NCBI GenBank assembly: GCA_013397115.1
Contig: VWZW01006867.1
Coordinates: 1,861,977 to 1,925,976, forward strand
DNA: 64,000 nucleotides
Source: Edolisoma coerulescens
Taxonomy: Eukaryota; Chordata; Aves; Passeriformes; Campephagidae
Direction of reading: 5' to 3'
Under the pieces are notes generated by a model. It had not been told where the DNA came from. It searched no databases and saw only the letters and a list, made by a program, of their open reading frames with translations. Shown here in pieces: positions 51,501-64,000 of the stretch (position 1 is its first letter; each line of letters starts with the position of its first letter). The position numbers and the translations under genes are program-made.

Positions 51501-54500
51501 AAGGAGGCTGTGACACTCGAAGCAGTCAGTGAGTCTTTAGGCCCTTTCTGTACTTTCTGTAGTTTTCACAGTGGCCCAGTGAGACCTGGTCCCCCAAGCC
51601 TTGCAGTCAGTGTTAGCAAGCTCTTTTTGCTTAATGAAGCTGTGTCCCCAGACTCCCAGGGGCCTGCAAACTTATGCATGATGTAACTGTGTGCTAGTTT
51701 GTCAGCCTGGAGCAGGTGATATGCCCATGATTTATGGAGCTTGTTCATCTGTCCTAGGAAAAAACATTTTACGTATTCTGTCTAATCCTGGTGAAATATG
51801 TATGTTTGCAATAGTGGAAGCACCTGTAAAATAAAAGCAAGGCAGGGAAATAGAGATTAGATTTATAAGGGTCTTTCCTGACTGCTTCAGCCTTGAAGCT
51901 GGCTGACACACTGGCCACAGAGCCCCTTGGGAGTTGTGGTGTAGAGTGTGTATTAGCATGGACATCTGCCCCTTTTTTTTGTTAGGCTGCTACTTCTGTC
52001 CCCTGAGCATGCAGAAGGATGTGCAAAGGGTGAGGACAGGAAACAAAACTAAGAAATTTGACCCTCTCTTTTCCCCTTCTAAAGCCTGAGCTCTACTTTC
52101 TACTTGTTTTTCCTTTGGAAATGTCTTCCTCACCATGTGGTGACTGAGCCCAGGGCTCCACGTGCTAATGCAGAGGAACTGAATTATTTCCCCTCCTTTC
52201 TATAACTTTCTTAATTAACATTTTCATTGCTTAATCTACATGGCTCTGTCTGTCTGCATGCCTTCTCTTGTTACAGTCCCTGAAGTAAGTGATTTAAGGA
52301 TTCGATAATTACATACCTTGAAAAACTAATTTGTATAATCATCTTGCTAGATTCAAAACACCTGCTTGCTCTCTAGTTACTTTTTCTCAGTGGAAAGACT
52401 GATATTATTGATGGCAAAATTAGGAGTGGACTCAGTTTTAGCTTTTGTGACTTTGAGGACTGTTAGGGATTGCTGGAGCTGAAATGTCTTCACAGTAAAT
52501 TTTCTCTACCTCATGGTTAAAATAGCAGGACCACTTTTGAGTAGGAGAATGAAATATTTCTTGTTTGTTGAAATGTTTAAATTTTCTGACTTAACCCAGT
52601 GTTGCCTTGCTCTGATCTCTCTGGATTTCCTCTTAAGTCCTCAATCAGTATAACATGAAGGGCTTCTGAAAATCATACACTGTATGCATCCCTGCATTTC
52701 AACACGCAAGTACTGCAATAACATAACAAAGTCATGTCAGAGAAAGTGTTGATATCAGCTCTAACATGCAGTCTCAGATTAAAGCACTTTGGGATGGTTG
52801 CTGCTGTTTGTTACATCGCTGTCCTCATACTCAGAAGAGTACTAATGATGTCTACTGCACTTAGTAAGAGAAATCGCAGTTGAACACCTCTTCTACACAA
52901 ACAAAGCTGTAAAAACAAGTACACTGTTGCAGATGATTTTATGAAAAAAAAAATCAACCCAAACAAACAAAAAACCCCAACCACAGATGAGAGAGCTGCC
53001 AACTGTTATGTAAATATAGAGAAATCCTTAGAAATCTGCACTAAGATGTCTACATATTTAATACCCCATTAAGCGCTGAGCCTTGGGAGGGAGGCCCACA
53101 TAAGGCTTTTTCTCCATCTTCGGAGTTAGTAGTTCAGTAACTATTTCTCAGCTGGTCCATTTAAGCCTGAGCGCATGTAGTGAAAAGAGCCCTCTCTTGG
53201 TTTGTGTGTGGTTCATTGAACAAGGTGGCTGCTTAAAAACAGGAGTGTTCAGTGTTATTCGTCATGTCACCCTTTGCTTTTACCCCAACTGACCTTTCAG
53301 CTCTGCAGAAGGGAACACATGCAGTAATTAATCAGCCCATGCTTATTATTTCAGGTCACTTGCATGGTCTAGACAAAAGGAAGAAGAGGAATACAAATGC
53401 AAAATATTTTCCACCGTTTGCTTTTAAGGGCAGGGTGGAGCATGACAGCGTGGGCTGTCTGGTTTGTTGCAGTGAGTTTTGGTGGTGTGCTGCCTGTGGT
53501 GGTGTAGAATTATATGCAGTTGGCTGGGTGGCCACCTCTTAACAGGAGCAGCCAGAGCTGCCTCAGGCTGCTGCAGCTGTAGGGGAAGGGGCTGTCATGT
53601 CTTCACTGGAAGGATTAAGGGCTTTGTGAGGTAGAGAAGGAATATCTTGAGCGCTTCTTTGTATTCAGAATGTTTTGTGGTAGGAATTGTTAATAGCAAG
53701 TGGTCTGTGGGACACAGTAAGATTCAGACCTCATCAGGCACGCAAAGTATCTGTTAAAAACAATACAGGATACCTCTGAAAGCAGTTTTATGAACAAATA
53801 TGAAAAGCATACATGTAACAGTATAGTTTATTACTTGTCCAGTGTTTCATGTGCTTAGGAAACTAAGCTCTCAAAAGACTTGTTTTGAGAGCTTTTCTGG
53901 GGGGAAATGGTGACTTGTCCTACAGTAGCAATTAGACAGTGGTGAGTCTGGGACATATTTAAGACTTTCTGGATGATAGTATTGGAATTGGAGAGGCGTT
54001 TTCTTTCCACTGAACTAGTATGGTTCCTTCTGATTTGTACGTATCTCAGAGGAATCTAGTTGTTTTCTGTTCTATCTGTCCCTGTAACTTGCCTTACTTT
54101 CCCATTTTTTCTTACAGACCTAGAATAAGAGTCTGTTCTGTAGCAATCAGGGATTTGTCAGTCAGTTCAGATCCACCTCTGATGAAGAGTCTGAATGGGC
54201 TTAAATTTATGCATAATGGTCTCTTGGCTTAAGGAACGGTTGCAGATCTTCTGCATAGGAGGAAGTGCTTATAGGGTAGGAGCTTTGAGTACTGCTACTG
54301 TGCAAACAAGTTTTCAACATATGCAAATATGTTATTTAGCTTCCTACTGAAGATGCATAGCCTGACTCACAGTAGCACCGCGTGATACATGAACAACTTG
54401 GAGTACATTGTCCTTCTCCCAGGTTGCTTACAGTCTCTTAATCATTACAATATCTAATCCCAGATTAGGTGTTGAGGAAGAACAGTTTGCAAAGCCAGTC

Positions 54501-54977
54501 AGTGTTCTTTAGCTCCTGACCAGATGACTCACTAGCATGTCTTTAAGAGATTTCCTTGGAACGTCGATAGAAGATTATTGTTCTAGCAGAGATCTGAGAC
54601 CATCACAGACAAATGCACGTCATCTAAATATAACGTTTATTCTTCCAAGGGGAAAATAATTTGCAGCCCTATTTTTTCTTTTTTTTTTTTTTTTTTAGTT
54701 TTTACAGTATTATCAGAATGATCTTCCCAAATAATCATATTCACTGCTACATTCATGTAACTCAGCATGTTACCTGAATTGAAAAGTGGTCTGTCCTCTT
54801 CAATATAACTTCTATTCTTTTGAGGTAGAATGATAATTGTTTTGGTCTTAAAACCATACTACTTTATTCCAGTATACATTAAGCACAGCTGTGAGGGAAG
54901 AATGAAGTGATACACGTTGCAAGTGCAAACAAATAGCATGTTTAGCACAATCTAATTGCATAGGTCTAGTCTTCTAN
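45579..54977 (+). other. MAP7: MAP7 intron, no gene seen
   Basis: AT-rich intron with A/C-rich tracts near 46355-46385 and 52939-52985, an A run near 49302-49318 and a T run near 54680-54698. No exon, RNA gene or transposon fragment was recognised. A single N is at 54977. Confidence 0.65.
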
Positions 54978-55167
54978 ATATTATTTTAAAATTAATTAAT
55001 AAATCAATAAAATTAATTAATAAAAGAAAATTAACATTAACAAAATTAATAAAAGCTGGAACTCCTTAATTAATATTATTTTAAAATTAATTAATAAATC
55101 AATAAAATTAATTAATAAAAGAAAATTAACATTAACAAAATTAATAAAAGCTGGAACTCCTTAATTA
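54978..55167. repeat. Perfect 95-bp tandem duplication, two copies
   Basis: Copy 1 (54978-55072) and copy 2 (55073-55167) read the same base for base, starting atattattttaaaattaatt and ending aaaagctggaactccttaat plus three to four bases. Eight more bases of a third start follow with one change. The unit is very AT-rich and itself contains repeated attaattaat blocks. An N sits directly before copy 1. Confidence 0.93.
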
Positions 55168-56378
55168 GTATTATTGTTTCACATTATTTATAAACAGAAT
55201 TCAGGAAAAATGTTTTGAACTCCCAACACAGGACCAACTCTTATTGGTTTATGACACTGCTAGTGTCACCAAAATAAAGTCAAATGTAGACAAAATAAAC
55301 CTCTATATAGGGTGCAAATTAATCTCTTTTCTTGCTACTATCTCAAATTAACTTAAATATATGTAAGTATATACATACTTGTAGTTGCTTCCCTAGTCTA
55401 GATGTAGCAATAGCAGCAGGTTTAACTTGTATAGCTAAATTTAGACTGCTCTTAATTTGCAGAAGGGTAGGAGGAGATGACAGCTAGGACTACCTACTGC
55501 TAATTATGCAGGTATGAGTATCAGTTCACTGTGACACTAATTACTGTTCATTTGTGTAGTTTGAAAATGTGTGGGTTTGGTGTTGGTTTTTGTTAGTGAA
55601 TTTTGGAACTTTAAAAATAGAGGGTAATTCTCCTTTTTCTCTAGCTTTGCATAGTGGCACTGGTGTAGTGCTGCCTTGAATCAGGTGCTGTTGTTCAGGG
55701 TGGTGTAGAAATGCCAAGGAGAGATCTGTCCAACATCTGACAGATATTTAAAGCTGTGTGAATGTTCAAAAATTGGCAAAGAATAGTGATTCTCTTGATA
55801 AATAGTTAAAAAAACCCAGTCTGTTGAAGAGCTGTGGTGGTTAGGATGGTTTGTATGCTTTACAGGCAGCCTAATTCCTGTACAAAATGGTCTGTATTGT
55901 GCAAGAACACTGAGAAGAAGAATAATTTATCTTATTATGATGACTGCAATCAGTTCCCAATCACTCTGTTCCTGAGACCTCTCTGAAGATCACATGTCTG
56001 TTTTTAACATAAAAAAATTATGTTCAGCTTTATGGTGTTGTTAGACAGAAGATCTTGTCTATTTGTTGCCTAATTTTTTTTCAGAATCTATTTTTCTGCT
56101 TTCTGGACCTTAAAATAAAACTGCTCTTGATCCCCTTCAGACATACTCCCAAACAAAACTATTTAAAAGGTATGATACCATTTTTCCCACTTATCTGTTG
56201 TTATCTGTGCTGCAAAGCAGACTATGGACAGCAGAGTAAACACTCAGTATGTGAGAATCCACCCCCAGGCTTGTTGTCAGGCCATGCATAGCATGGGACT
56301 TGTCAGCTGAAGAGCATCGAGAGGTATTTCACGCCCTTTACTGGGTGAAAAGAGAAAAAAGAGAGTGGATAGGTCACA
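55168..56378 (+). other. MAP7: MAP7 intron, no gene seen
   Basis: AT-rich intron with nothing recognised. Confidence 0.6.
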
Positions 56379-56511
56379 GATCACAGAATATTCTGAGCTG
56401 GAAAGGACCCACAAGGATCATCAAGTCCAATTTCTAAGTGAATGGCCCATACAGGGATTAAACCCGCAACCTTGGTGGTTTTAGCACCATACTCTCACTA
56501 CCTGAGCTGGT
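56379..56511 (-). mobile_element. tRNA-Ile-derived SINE with CR1-like tail (TguSINE1-like)
   Basis: Read on the - strand it begins with a degraded tRNA head: AGCTCAGGTAGTGAGAGTAT, then GGTGCTAAAACCACCAAGG in the anticodon arm position, then GGTTGCGGGTTTAATCCCTG covering the T arm (B box). This resembles tRNA-Ile. After a short link it continues with a CR1-type 3' tail (gatgatccttgtgggtcctt, ending in tctgtgat). The A box and B box both carry changes, so it is an old copy. I recall passerine TguSINE1 having this structure; the name is from memory. Confidence 0.8.
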
Positions 56512-59500
56512 TTCAGGGTCTATAGAGGAGGGATTGTGCTCTCTATAAAGGAATGGTTTGAATGATTGGAGCTTGGCCTGGGGCAGGTGACAAGCCAATA
56601 GAAATGTTGGTGCTGCTGCCTTCAGGTAGCTGGAGAGAGCCTCACTCAGAGGCTGTAGTACTCATGGCTGTCTCTTAAACACTGTTCTGGAAAGGAAATG
56701 CAGGTGGGTGCTAGAAACCAGGAGATGAGTTTAACACATTCCAAAACAAGTCTTGATGCAGGTGATCAGTGAACTGACTAGGAGTCATGCTCTGCTGGAC
56801 CTCCTGCTCACAGACAAAAACTGGTAGGTGATGAAAAGGTTGAGGGCACCTTTAAAGTGCTGTCTTGCAAACCTTGGTTTTGCAGAGTGTTTGTCTCTAG
56901 TTGCATCAGCTTTTGGCATTGATCTTCCATTAAAAGCAGGAGAAGTGCTTGCTGGAAGTAAAAAGTGCTGACAATTTTATTTTGATTTTGTTTGTTTTAA
57001 TTGCAAAGCTGGCACAGCAGTAGGTAAGCACTAATGAAAATAAGTTAGTTGGCACTCCAGTTGTTGGAAGTAACGTTTTAAAGTGTTTTGGACAGAAACA
57101 GAGTGCATCTTGTTATTGTGTCCTCTCTTGTATAGTTGTGATATGAATCCTAATTGTTCTGAGCCTGGTCAATGATGTTCTGCTTGCCTGTGCTGATCAA
57201 GGGGCTGTGAAGCAAGGTGATCTCTTACACAGCAGCATCATGTTGCAAAGTGATTGACTTTGAAACATTCATTGTGTTGAATGAAGATAAAGGAGTAAGG
57301 TGGACATGGATGATGTTATTTTAGTCACATTCCATAGAGCTTTAGTAATCTTATAGCCTGGAACCTCACTGTTGGTGAGCTACTCGTTGCCCATAAAAAT
57401 ACTTTTAGGAAGGACTGAAGCAGGTTTGATGAGTTCTGTCTCCCTGTGGAATGGGAATCCACACAGGCAAGGCTTAAAGAATAACCTTTTAGATAAGTCC
57501 ATTGGCATCTGAAAAATAATTTTCACAGTGCAATACAGGGAGTGCAGGAAGCACTTAGTACTGGCCTGACGCCAGCAGTAACTGACCTACGCGGCCTCAA
57601 GTTTGTGCAACAAAACCTGTGTGTCTCCCAAAGAAACAAAAATGTTATCATTATAATTTAGCCTAGCCAGGAAGGGGAGTGTGGGGATCCTGCAGGTAAT
57701 TTGTGGGATCCATTGCATTGTTGGTATGGAGCCAGTTCTGCTCAGTGGTTGCACACAAGAAAACTTAATGGCTCTGGCAACCAGCCTCCCAGCCACTGTC
57801 TCTGTGAGCGAAGCAAAGGGCTGGAGGACAGTGCTTGAGTGACTTGCCTGAAGATGAAGCAGTCTCAAGCACTTTTCGTTCCCCACTTCCCCTGTTCGGG
57901 GCAAAGAAGGGAGGTGTGGTCAGCCTGTCTGAACTTACTGGACCTGCTACCACTGGCTATAAGGCATCCAGCATGGGCTGCCTGAGCTTTCAGAAATATA
58001 ACTCCAATATGGTGAACAATGCATTTCGGCATAGAGTCAAATATTATGATTGCAGCATTATGGTGCTCGTCCGTTTTCTTGTTTTTCACTATTTATGTAA
58101 TAAATATATATTTTTATTTTTTGTGAATAAAGTATTTTTGTGAGGCTTCTTTTTTTGTGCTGAAGTGGAATATTTGCTGTGCATTAGAGAGCAGTAGGTT
58201 GACTTTGAAGTATTGCACTGACATAAGTCACTTGCAATAAACACTCTAATGAGACAGTCTGTTTTTTCTCTATTTTGGTTGACCAAAAAAAAGAATCAGA
58301 ACCAAGAACATGCTCTAAACCAAAAGAAATCTAGAGGTATACTTGGTACACTATATTTTAGTCCAGCAATTCTTATAAAACATTTAATCTTTAAAGGCAG
58401 GGACCCAGTTGCTGTATAAAATATTGTTAACAAGTCCTCATTGTTTCTGGGGTCAAATTCAAAGACCTTTCATGAAATTAAATGTTTAGCTTTGCTGTCA
58501 AAATAATTGGAATCCTTCATCTTTGTTGGTACGTCTGTCAAGGCTAGGCTACTGCACGTGTATGTGGCTTAGAGGTCTAAACTGTTTGTTTTCTCAATCC
58601 ACAATAAAGAGGAAGCCACTGTATTGTATTAAAGAGCTGTAATTCCATGAAGCATTTCCGTGATGTTGTAAAATCAAGATGTTTTGCATAATAAAATAAC
58701 CCCAAGTGAGAATTTTATCTTTCTCATGCTTAATTTGAATTTTACCAGGCAGATGGCAAATAATAAAGGTTGCACAACATTTCCCATTTAAAGATCCTTG
58801 TTTCAATCTCTTTACAACTTTGATAGATTTAAATGGTTTGGCCTCTATTTCTCTTTTGCCAGGTTCTCTCCCTCCTTTTTATTTTGTTCATCTTCAGCAA
58901 ATGGACCATTTGGTAAAGAACGAGACATGGGAAAGCAATAGGGACTTTTCGCTTCTTGAAAAAGAAAAATCTTAATATCAATCTCAAGGGATGGCTTAAG
59001 GCCATGATGCTTTAATGAAAAGATTTGAAACTGGGAACACTAGGAATTTGGTTTTAGAGCTACGCCTCCTCCCGACCTAATGAAGAGCCATTCAAACTAA
59101 TGACATAAAAAGTCACTGCTCATGCCTGTCAAGGATGCATTCAGCAGTTGAATTTGCTGTATTTCTGTCCAGGATTTTTGGCTGAACTGAGGCAGCAGCC
59201 TTTCCTCTCAAATGCTTGGGGCTAATCCGTGTTCGAATTATTCACGATCCCCATGGAATGAGTTGAGCATGGTCCTCCCTGGAGCTCTGGGGCCTGAGGG
59301 GAAGCACCCAGGGAAAAAAAGTCCCAGTCTCTGCAGGCAGCTTTGGCACCAGGTGCACCAATGAGGAGTGTAGAGGCTTGCTTTTCTCCCGTGCTGCCCA
59401 GGTGTCTGCTGCTTGGGTTTGCAGGAAAAGTGATGTGATGCTTCTAGGGAGAGGTGGGCATGAGGAGGTGTTTGGGTTAGAACAATGCTGCCCAGAGAAC

Positions 59501-62500
59501 TACAGGGGTAAAAAGGAGAAAGGTAAGAGAAGAGAGTAGCAGTGTAGCAGCTTCAGGAACCAGAGAAGGAGGTTGAGGAGGCATGGAGGGGGATGTAAGA
59601 TGAGGAAAGGGTCCAAAGGTGTCATTCAATAGGATAAGAGGAACAGGAGGGCAGCTAGTGGAAAGGAATTTTGCTGGTATGTAAAGTTACCTATTTTTAA
59701 TGCTTGTATATTTTTTAATTCAGGTGACTGATATATGTCAGTGCATGATGCGAGCTTTTGGTTAACTTTTAGGGTTTCAAGTCCAAGAAATCTCAGTGTG
59801 AAACTTGACCCTGCAACTTGCTTTAATACAATTTATACATGACATACTATCATATAATTAAACATGTGACTGTGTTATTGGAAATTAATAGTCCTCCCAT
59901 CAGTAAGGCTGAATAACTGTGAATGAAGTCAGGCTTTCATCTATCTCAGTAGCACTGCATACCTGAGGTTGTGATGATACAGCTTAATGGAAACTTCAAA
60001 CATCTTCTCAGAGTTCGTAGTTTAGTTACTAGAAACAGTCCAATAGCAAACATTTGTGCATGTCTTAGTATTAAGAATGAGAGGCATTTGTTGCAAAATA
60101 CTGAACATTGGAGCGTTTTAGTTTAAAGTAATATCTGGGTTTGTTTTTTATTCTTGAATACTTGAAACTTGGTGCTAAATGGATTTTTTTTTTGATTATA
60201 GCATGTTGCTGTATTTACTCAAATGTTTTACATTGCATATTCTGTTGCATCATCATTATAAAACAATTAAAAATTAGAGCTGAAAAGCAAGGCAACAACT
60301 TTAACACTTATTCTATGTTTTGTCTGTTAGTCACAATCCAAACAGCACCACAGTGGCTTTTATCCACGTAACTAAGGCATCAAATGCAATGACAATAGTA
60401 ATTTTTTTAAGACCCTGTTTGATTTGTTGGAGATACAGACTACCTATATATATATATCTCAAACTAAAAGCAGTGGAAGGAGGTAAGGAAAGATTTATGC
60501 TGCTCCTGTTAGGAAAACAGACCAAGAAATGTTTGGTTTGATTTATTTTCTCTAGCAATGCATTCTTACATGTGTTTTTTCTTCAGAGGACTTAATTTTC
60601 AGTGGTTTTTGTAACCAAAAAATGGCTGAATCCTCTCAGACTGGTTTTGAAATTGTGGAACATGCTTAAAATAAAAGCGAGTCAGTCAGAGACAAAAAGT
60701 TTCTCTGAAGACTGTAGAGGGGAAAAAAAGTGAAATATATGTCTCCAAAGGCTTAACAGCTGCAAATTATGGCAGTCAGGCAGTCCAATCACCAAGAGAA
60801 CTGCCAAGAAATTGCTTGGAAAGCCAATCACACCAATGCTTAAGGAACTAAAAGAGAACCTGCATGGACTTGGAATGTTTTATGCTTTTATGATGTATGA
60901 AGAGCTGTTGTAGTACTGGACTTAGGGCAAATGTTTGTGCTGCCAGTAGAGTGGTCTGTGTCTAAGAGAAATCAGCTGCCCATGGAGATTCTATAGAGAA
61001 ACAAGTTTTGATTTTTTAAAAGACTTCTGCAGGTTGTGGGTTTGCGTGGAGAGTGTGGGATGGCAGTGTATAAAGACAAGATGCACTTTTTAGTGGTGTG
61101 ACGCTCAGCCTCAGGTCCGTCGGTAAAAAATATACTTTGGTTTATAATGATGAATTTTGGTGATGAATTATTCTTATGACACAAAGGCCAAAGAACTCTA
61201 GTAACCATTTGATATATTCATAATAAAGACTTTTTAAAAGTAACTGTTGGTGTTATTTAAAGATTGCATGTAAGTACCTTCCTATTGAATTAATATACTT
61301 GCCTTTCTAAACACATATTCATTTATTATAATTTTTCCAAATATGTGGAGCTCAGGAATTATTGTTTGTGTAGACTCAGTTCTGCTCATGGAGTGTTGTA
61401 ATTAGCAATTAGATTCTGCTGCCTTTCTGCCAAGCAATACGTAGCTCCTCAGGAAGCTCTATTTCCTGACAGCTGGACAGCAGTAAAGATCGGCTCCCTG
61501 AACTGAAAATAAATTTTCCAGTTTCCTATGATGTTTACTTTGAAACACAAGTTTTCCAGTAAGTGGTGTCTTGAGAATCTTGTTGAGCTCTTGGCTGCTA
61601 TTAGCTGTATTTTTCTTCTGCCTCCTTAAATATGACAGTGTAGGCCTGGCACAGCTTTTATTTTTGACAGTGATTGAAGTGATTAAGGGTAAGTCATGCA
61701 ACAGAAATATATTTTCTTAAGTCAGTGTTTCAGCTCTGTTCCCTGCTCAGCAGTGGTAGGAAAACTTCCTTTTTGCTTCACTGTTTTGGTGTATATGCAT
61801 TTTGCACCACACTAAATGCTTGTTTTATTTAGCTTGCAGTCATAGGATTTATATAAAGAACGGGAGAAGAAACAGCAAATAGAGTGTTGCACTTGCTCTA
61901 AGTAGTTACAGCATCCCTTCCAGCGAGGCAGAGGCAGGCTACCAGAAAACACTCTGTTTTCCTCAGGCAAGAGTACTCGGAATTAGAGTAATGGCTTGAA
62001 TGTGTGTATCCAGGAACTCAACTGCTAAATAACAGCACGGAGTCTTTGTAGTTTTAACTGTTTCGGAAATAATTGTCTGTCCAGAGTAGGTTATATAAAC
62101 AAAACTTGGCTTTTGTGAATCTTCCTGCTGTCTTTAGTTGAGAGGTGGTTGTTGCTATAGTAACTTGCAGGCATTATTCATGTTTTATTTTTCTGAGGCT
62201 GGAAGGAGGACTCTGAACATCTCTGCAAAATCTGAGCTGCAGGGACCTTTGCCCAGGAAACTGTGCAGCAGTGAAATGATTACCTATGTTACTTGTATTG
62301 ATCCCACTAACTTGTAGGTAGTCTAGAATTTATCTCTCTGGAAGAGAAATCCCAGCAAATGTGCCAGGCATAAATCTAAGTGGCCTAAAGTGTTGCTGTG
62401 TGAAGATAATTAGGTACCAGGAGCAGCATAGCTACCTCAGTGTAATGCTTAACTTGGCTTTTCAGCCGAGTCAAGCTCCTGCGGTGGCGTCTGGTGTTGA

Positions 62501-63939
62501 CACGGCTCTCCCACGTTCAGTTCAGGGTGCCAAGTCAGGAGTTGAAACCCGCATTGCAATGAACTTTTTCCTTAGTAAACAAGGTTGTGGTACTTCGTTA
62601 TTTTATTTAGAAGCTGCATCTTGCAGAAAACTCTGCATCTTCTATAGCCAATTATAGCAAATTTTGCCCCATGTTCCTTTGCATGGAGCACTAAGTGCCT
62701 TAGGCTGTTAGCATTAAATAATACTTCTTCTTTTCCCCCTTATCCTCTCTTCTTGTGTTTTGAACATCCTTATTTTTACTCATTCTCTGGTAAAAGATTT
62801 GATAAGATCTCACCAAAGGCAGTTGTCAGGGCCTGTGCAGAGCAGTTTCTTGGGAGTTGTCCTGTGAAACTAAACCACAATGGGCATGAAACACTTTCAG
62901 TCTAAAGTCACTTGTCTGTTTGTGCAAATGTACTTCTATTATGGCCGACTGTAAGATGAAAATAGCCACTAAATCAATAGGCTGGGTTGAAATTACCCTG
63001 TTTCTCTTCTTGTAATGAGTGCCCATTTATTCTCTCCCAAATGAGGTAATTGAGCAAAGTTACTCTTGCAACCCAATCTTCTTCATAGACGCAAAAGGAT
63101 GAGACTGAAGATGTTTTAAAGCAATTATGGGATGAAGGCCAGGAGTTCACTTAGTTCAGTAGATACAGTGATTCTGAGTTTGAAGTAATTGTAAGCAGAG
63201 GAGGGGAAATCTTGGATAATGGATTTCTCTTAAGCTTTATTGTAGGTGTCTTTTAATAGGGATGGGTAGTGAGGGAATTGTCATTTGTATGGCAGGCTAG
63301 TAATTTGGAATCCAGTGAGAGCTGCTGTACTGTTGGTTGAAGCTCTGTAGAAAGAAAGTGATTGGAGGTACTCAGAAGGTCAGGGAGATGGTGAATGTAT
63401 TCTAAAAGTAATGCAGTGGGAGAACTGCATTGTAGTCTCATCTGTATAATTGTGTAAGGTGGCAATGCAGAGTAACCAAAGAAAGAAGAGAATAGTCCTA
63501 TTTTTGAACTTTTTTATGCTTAAAAAATTCGTATCACTTCATTTGTTAAGTGTCTTATGCCTNTAGTTTTAGAGTATGCCTGCAGTTGCACGCACAGCAG
63601 AGAGAGATTATGAAAGCAAAAAAAAGCTACTGAAATCCATCTCTATCCTATCTGAATTTTCTCCCTATGGAAAAAAGCAGTTCTAAAACCTCATTTGTTT
63701 CCATGGTCTAAACCTCTCCTGGCCAGGGCAAGGCTCAGCACTCGGATGTTGGTGAAGGTAACACGTGTTTGTTCTTACACAGGGCACACTGAGACTGCAC
63801 CTGAAAACGGCGTGAGTGTGTGGGGATGTCCCCACAGAGCAACAGAATCACTTGGTTGCTGTAGAAAGGAATTAATTCCTGTGACACAGAAAAACAATAG
63901 TGCCTTGCTTTTGAATGATCCGTATGCTGCCATGTATGA
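56512..63939 (+). other. MAP7: MAP7 intron, no gene seen
   Basis: AT-rich intron. It contains a short TA repeat at 60444-60458, a purine-rich stretch at 59440-59660, a possible RFX-type site at 62151-62164 and a single N at 63563. No exon was recognised. Confidence 0.6.
62151..62164. promoter_or_regulatory. Candidate RFX (X-box) binding site
   Basis: GTTGCTATAGTAAC fits the symmetric X-box pattern GTTRCYATRGYAAC, with one mismatch from a perfect inverted repeat. RFX factors drive ciliary and some other tissue-specific genes. Function here is inference only. Confidence 0.35.
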
Positions 63940-64000
63940 AGAAATTCTTCACCATGAAGATGGTGAAGCACTGGAACAGGTTGCCCAGGAAGTTGTGGAT
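63940..64000 (+). mobile_element. CR1 LINE fragment, cut by the window end
   Basis: The sequence aaattcttcaccatgaagat, then ggtgaagcactggaacaggt and tgcccaggaagttgtggat is a conserved CR1 block in the + orientation (3' part of the element). The remainder should lie beyond the window. Confidence 0.9.

Noticed and set aside
1..64000. CRISPR arrays, tRNA genes, rRNA genes, bacterial operons
   Set aside because: None seen. The only tRNA-like sequence is the degraded SINE head at 56435-56511.

Overview
The window is vertebrate nuclear DNA, most likely from a songbird or another passerine. The split coding exons have GT-AG introns and read as bird-like forms of known vertebrate genes. The interspersed repeats are CR1 LINE fragments plus a SINE with a tRNA-Ile-like head and a CR1-like tail, a combination I associate with passerine TguSINE1 elements. 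There is no prokaryotic-style gene packing. The assembly is draft quality, with N runs at 11456-12082, 20155-20157 and 23921-23946 and single Ns at 54977 and 63563.

Region 1-9030 is the 3' end of MAP3K5 (ASK1) on the + strand. Six exons splice in frame (16-121, 2390-2630, 5413-5525, 6442-6554, 7465-7541, 8216-8276) and give the last 236 codons plus a stop. They cover the end of the region after the kinase, an acidic and serine/threonine-rich linker, the C-terminal coiled coil and the C-terminal SAM-type domain. A 3' UTR with AATAAA signals follows.

Region 9030-12750 is a short intergenic spacer ending in a strong CpG island at about 11380-12720, broken by a 627-base gap. By position and orientation this should be the main promoter of MAP7 (ensconsin), which lies directly downstream of MAP3K5 on the same strand in human. 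Its usual first coding exon is probably inside the gap.

Region 12750-64000 reads as MAP7 intron 1. It holds one good alternative first coding exon (23006-23135, starting MPGSTTALRQ) and one speculative short one (45566-45578, MDEI). Both end in the same splice phase, so both could join one shared exon 2 beyond the window. No downstream MAP7 exon was recognised. The rest is AT-rich intron with CR1 pieces, one SINE, A/C-rich and T/G-rich low-complexity tracts, a 95-bp perfect tandem duplication beside an N, a few inverted repeats and a few possible regulatory elements.

The two genes are a stress-signalling MAP3K (oxidative and ER stress to JNK/p38) and a microtubule protein that recruits kinesin-1. 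They are neighbours by conserved synteny, with no sign here of a shared function. I did not find a clearly new biological system. The most useful leads are the alternative MAP7 first exons and the gap over the main promoter.
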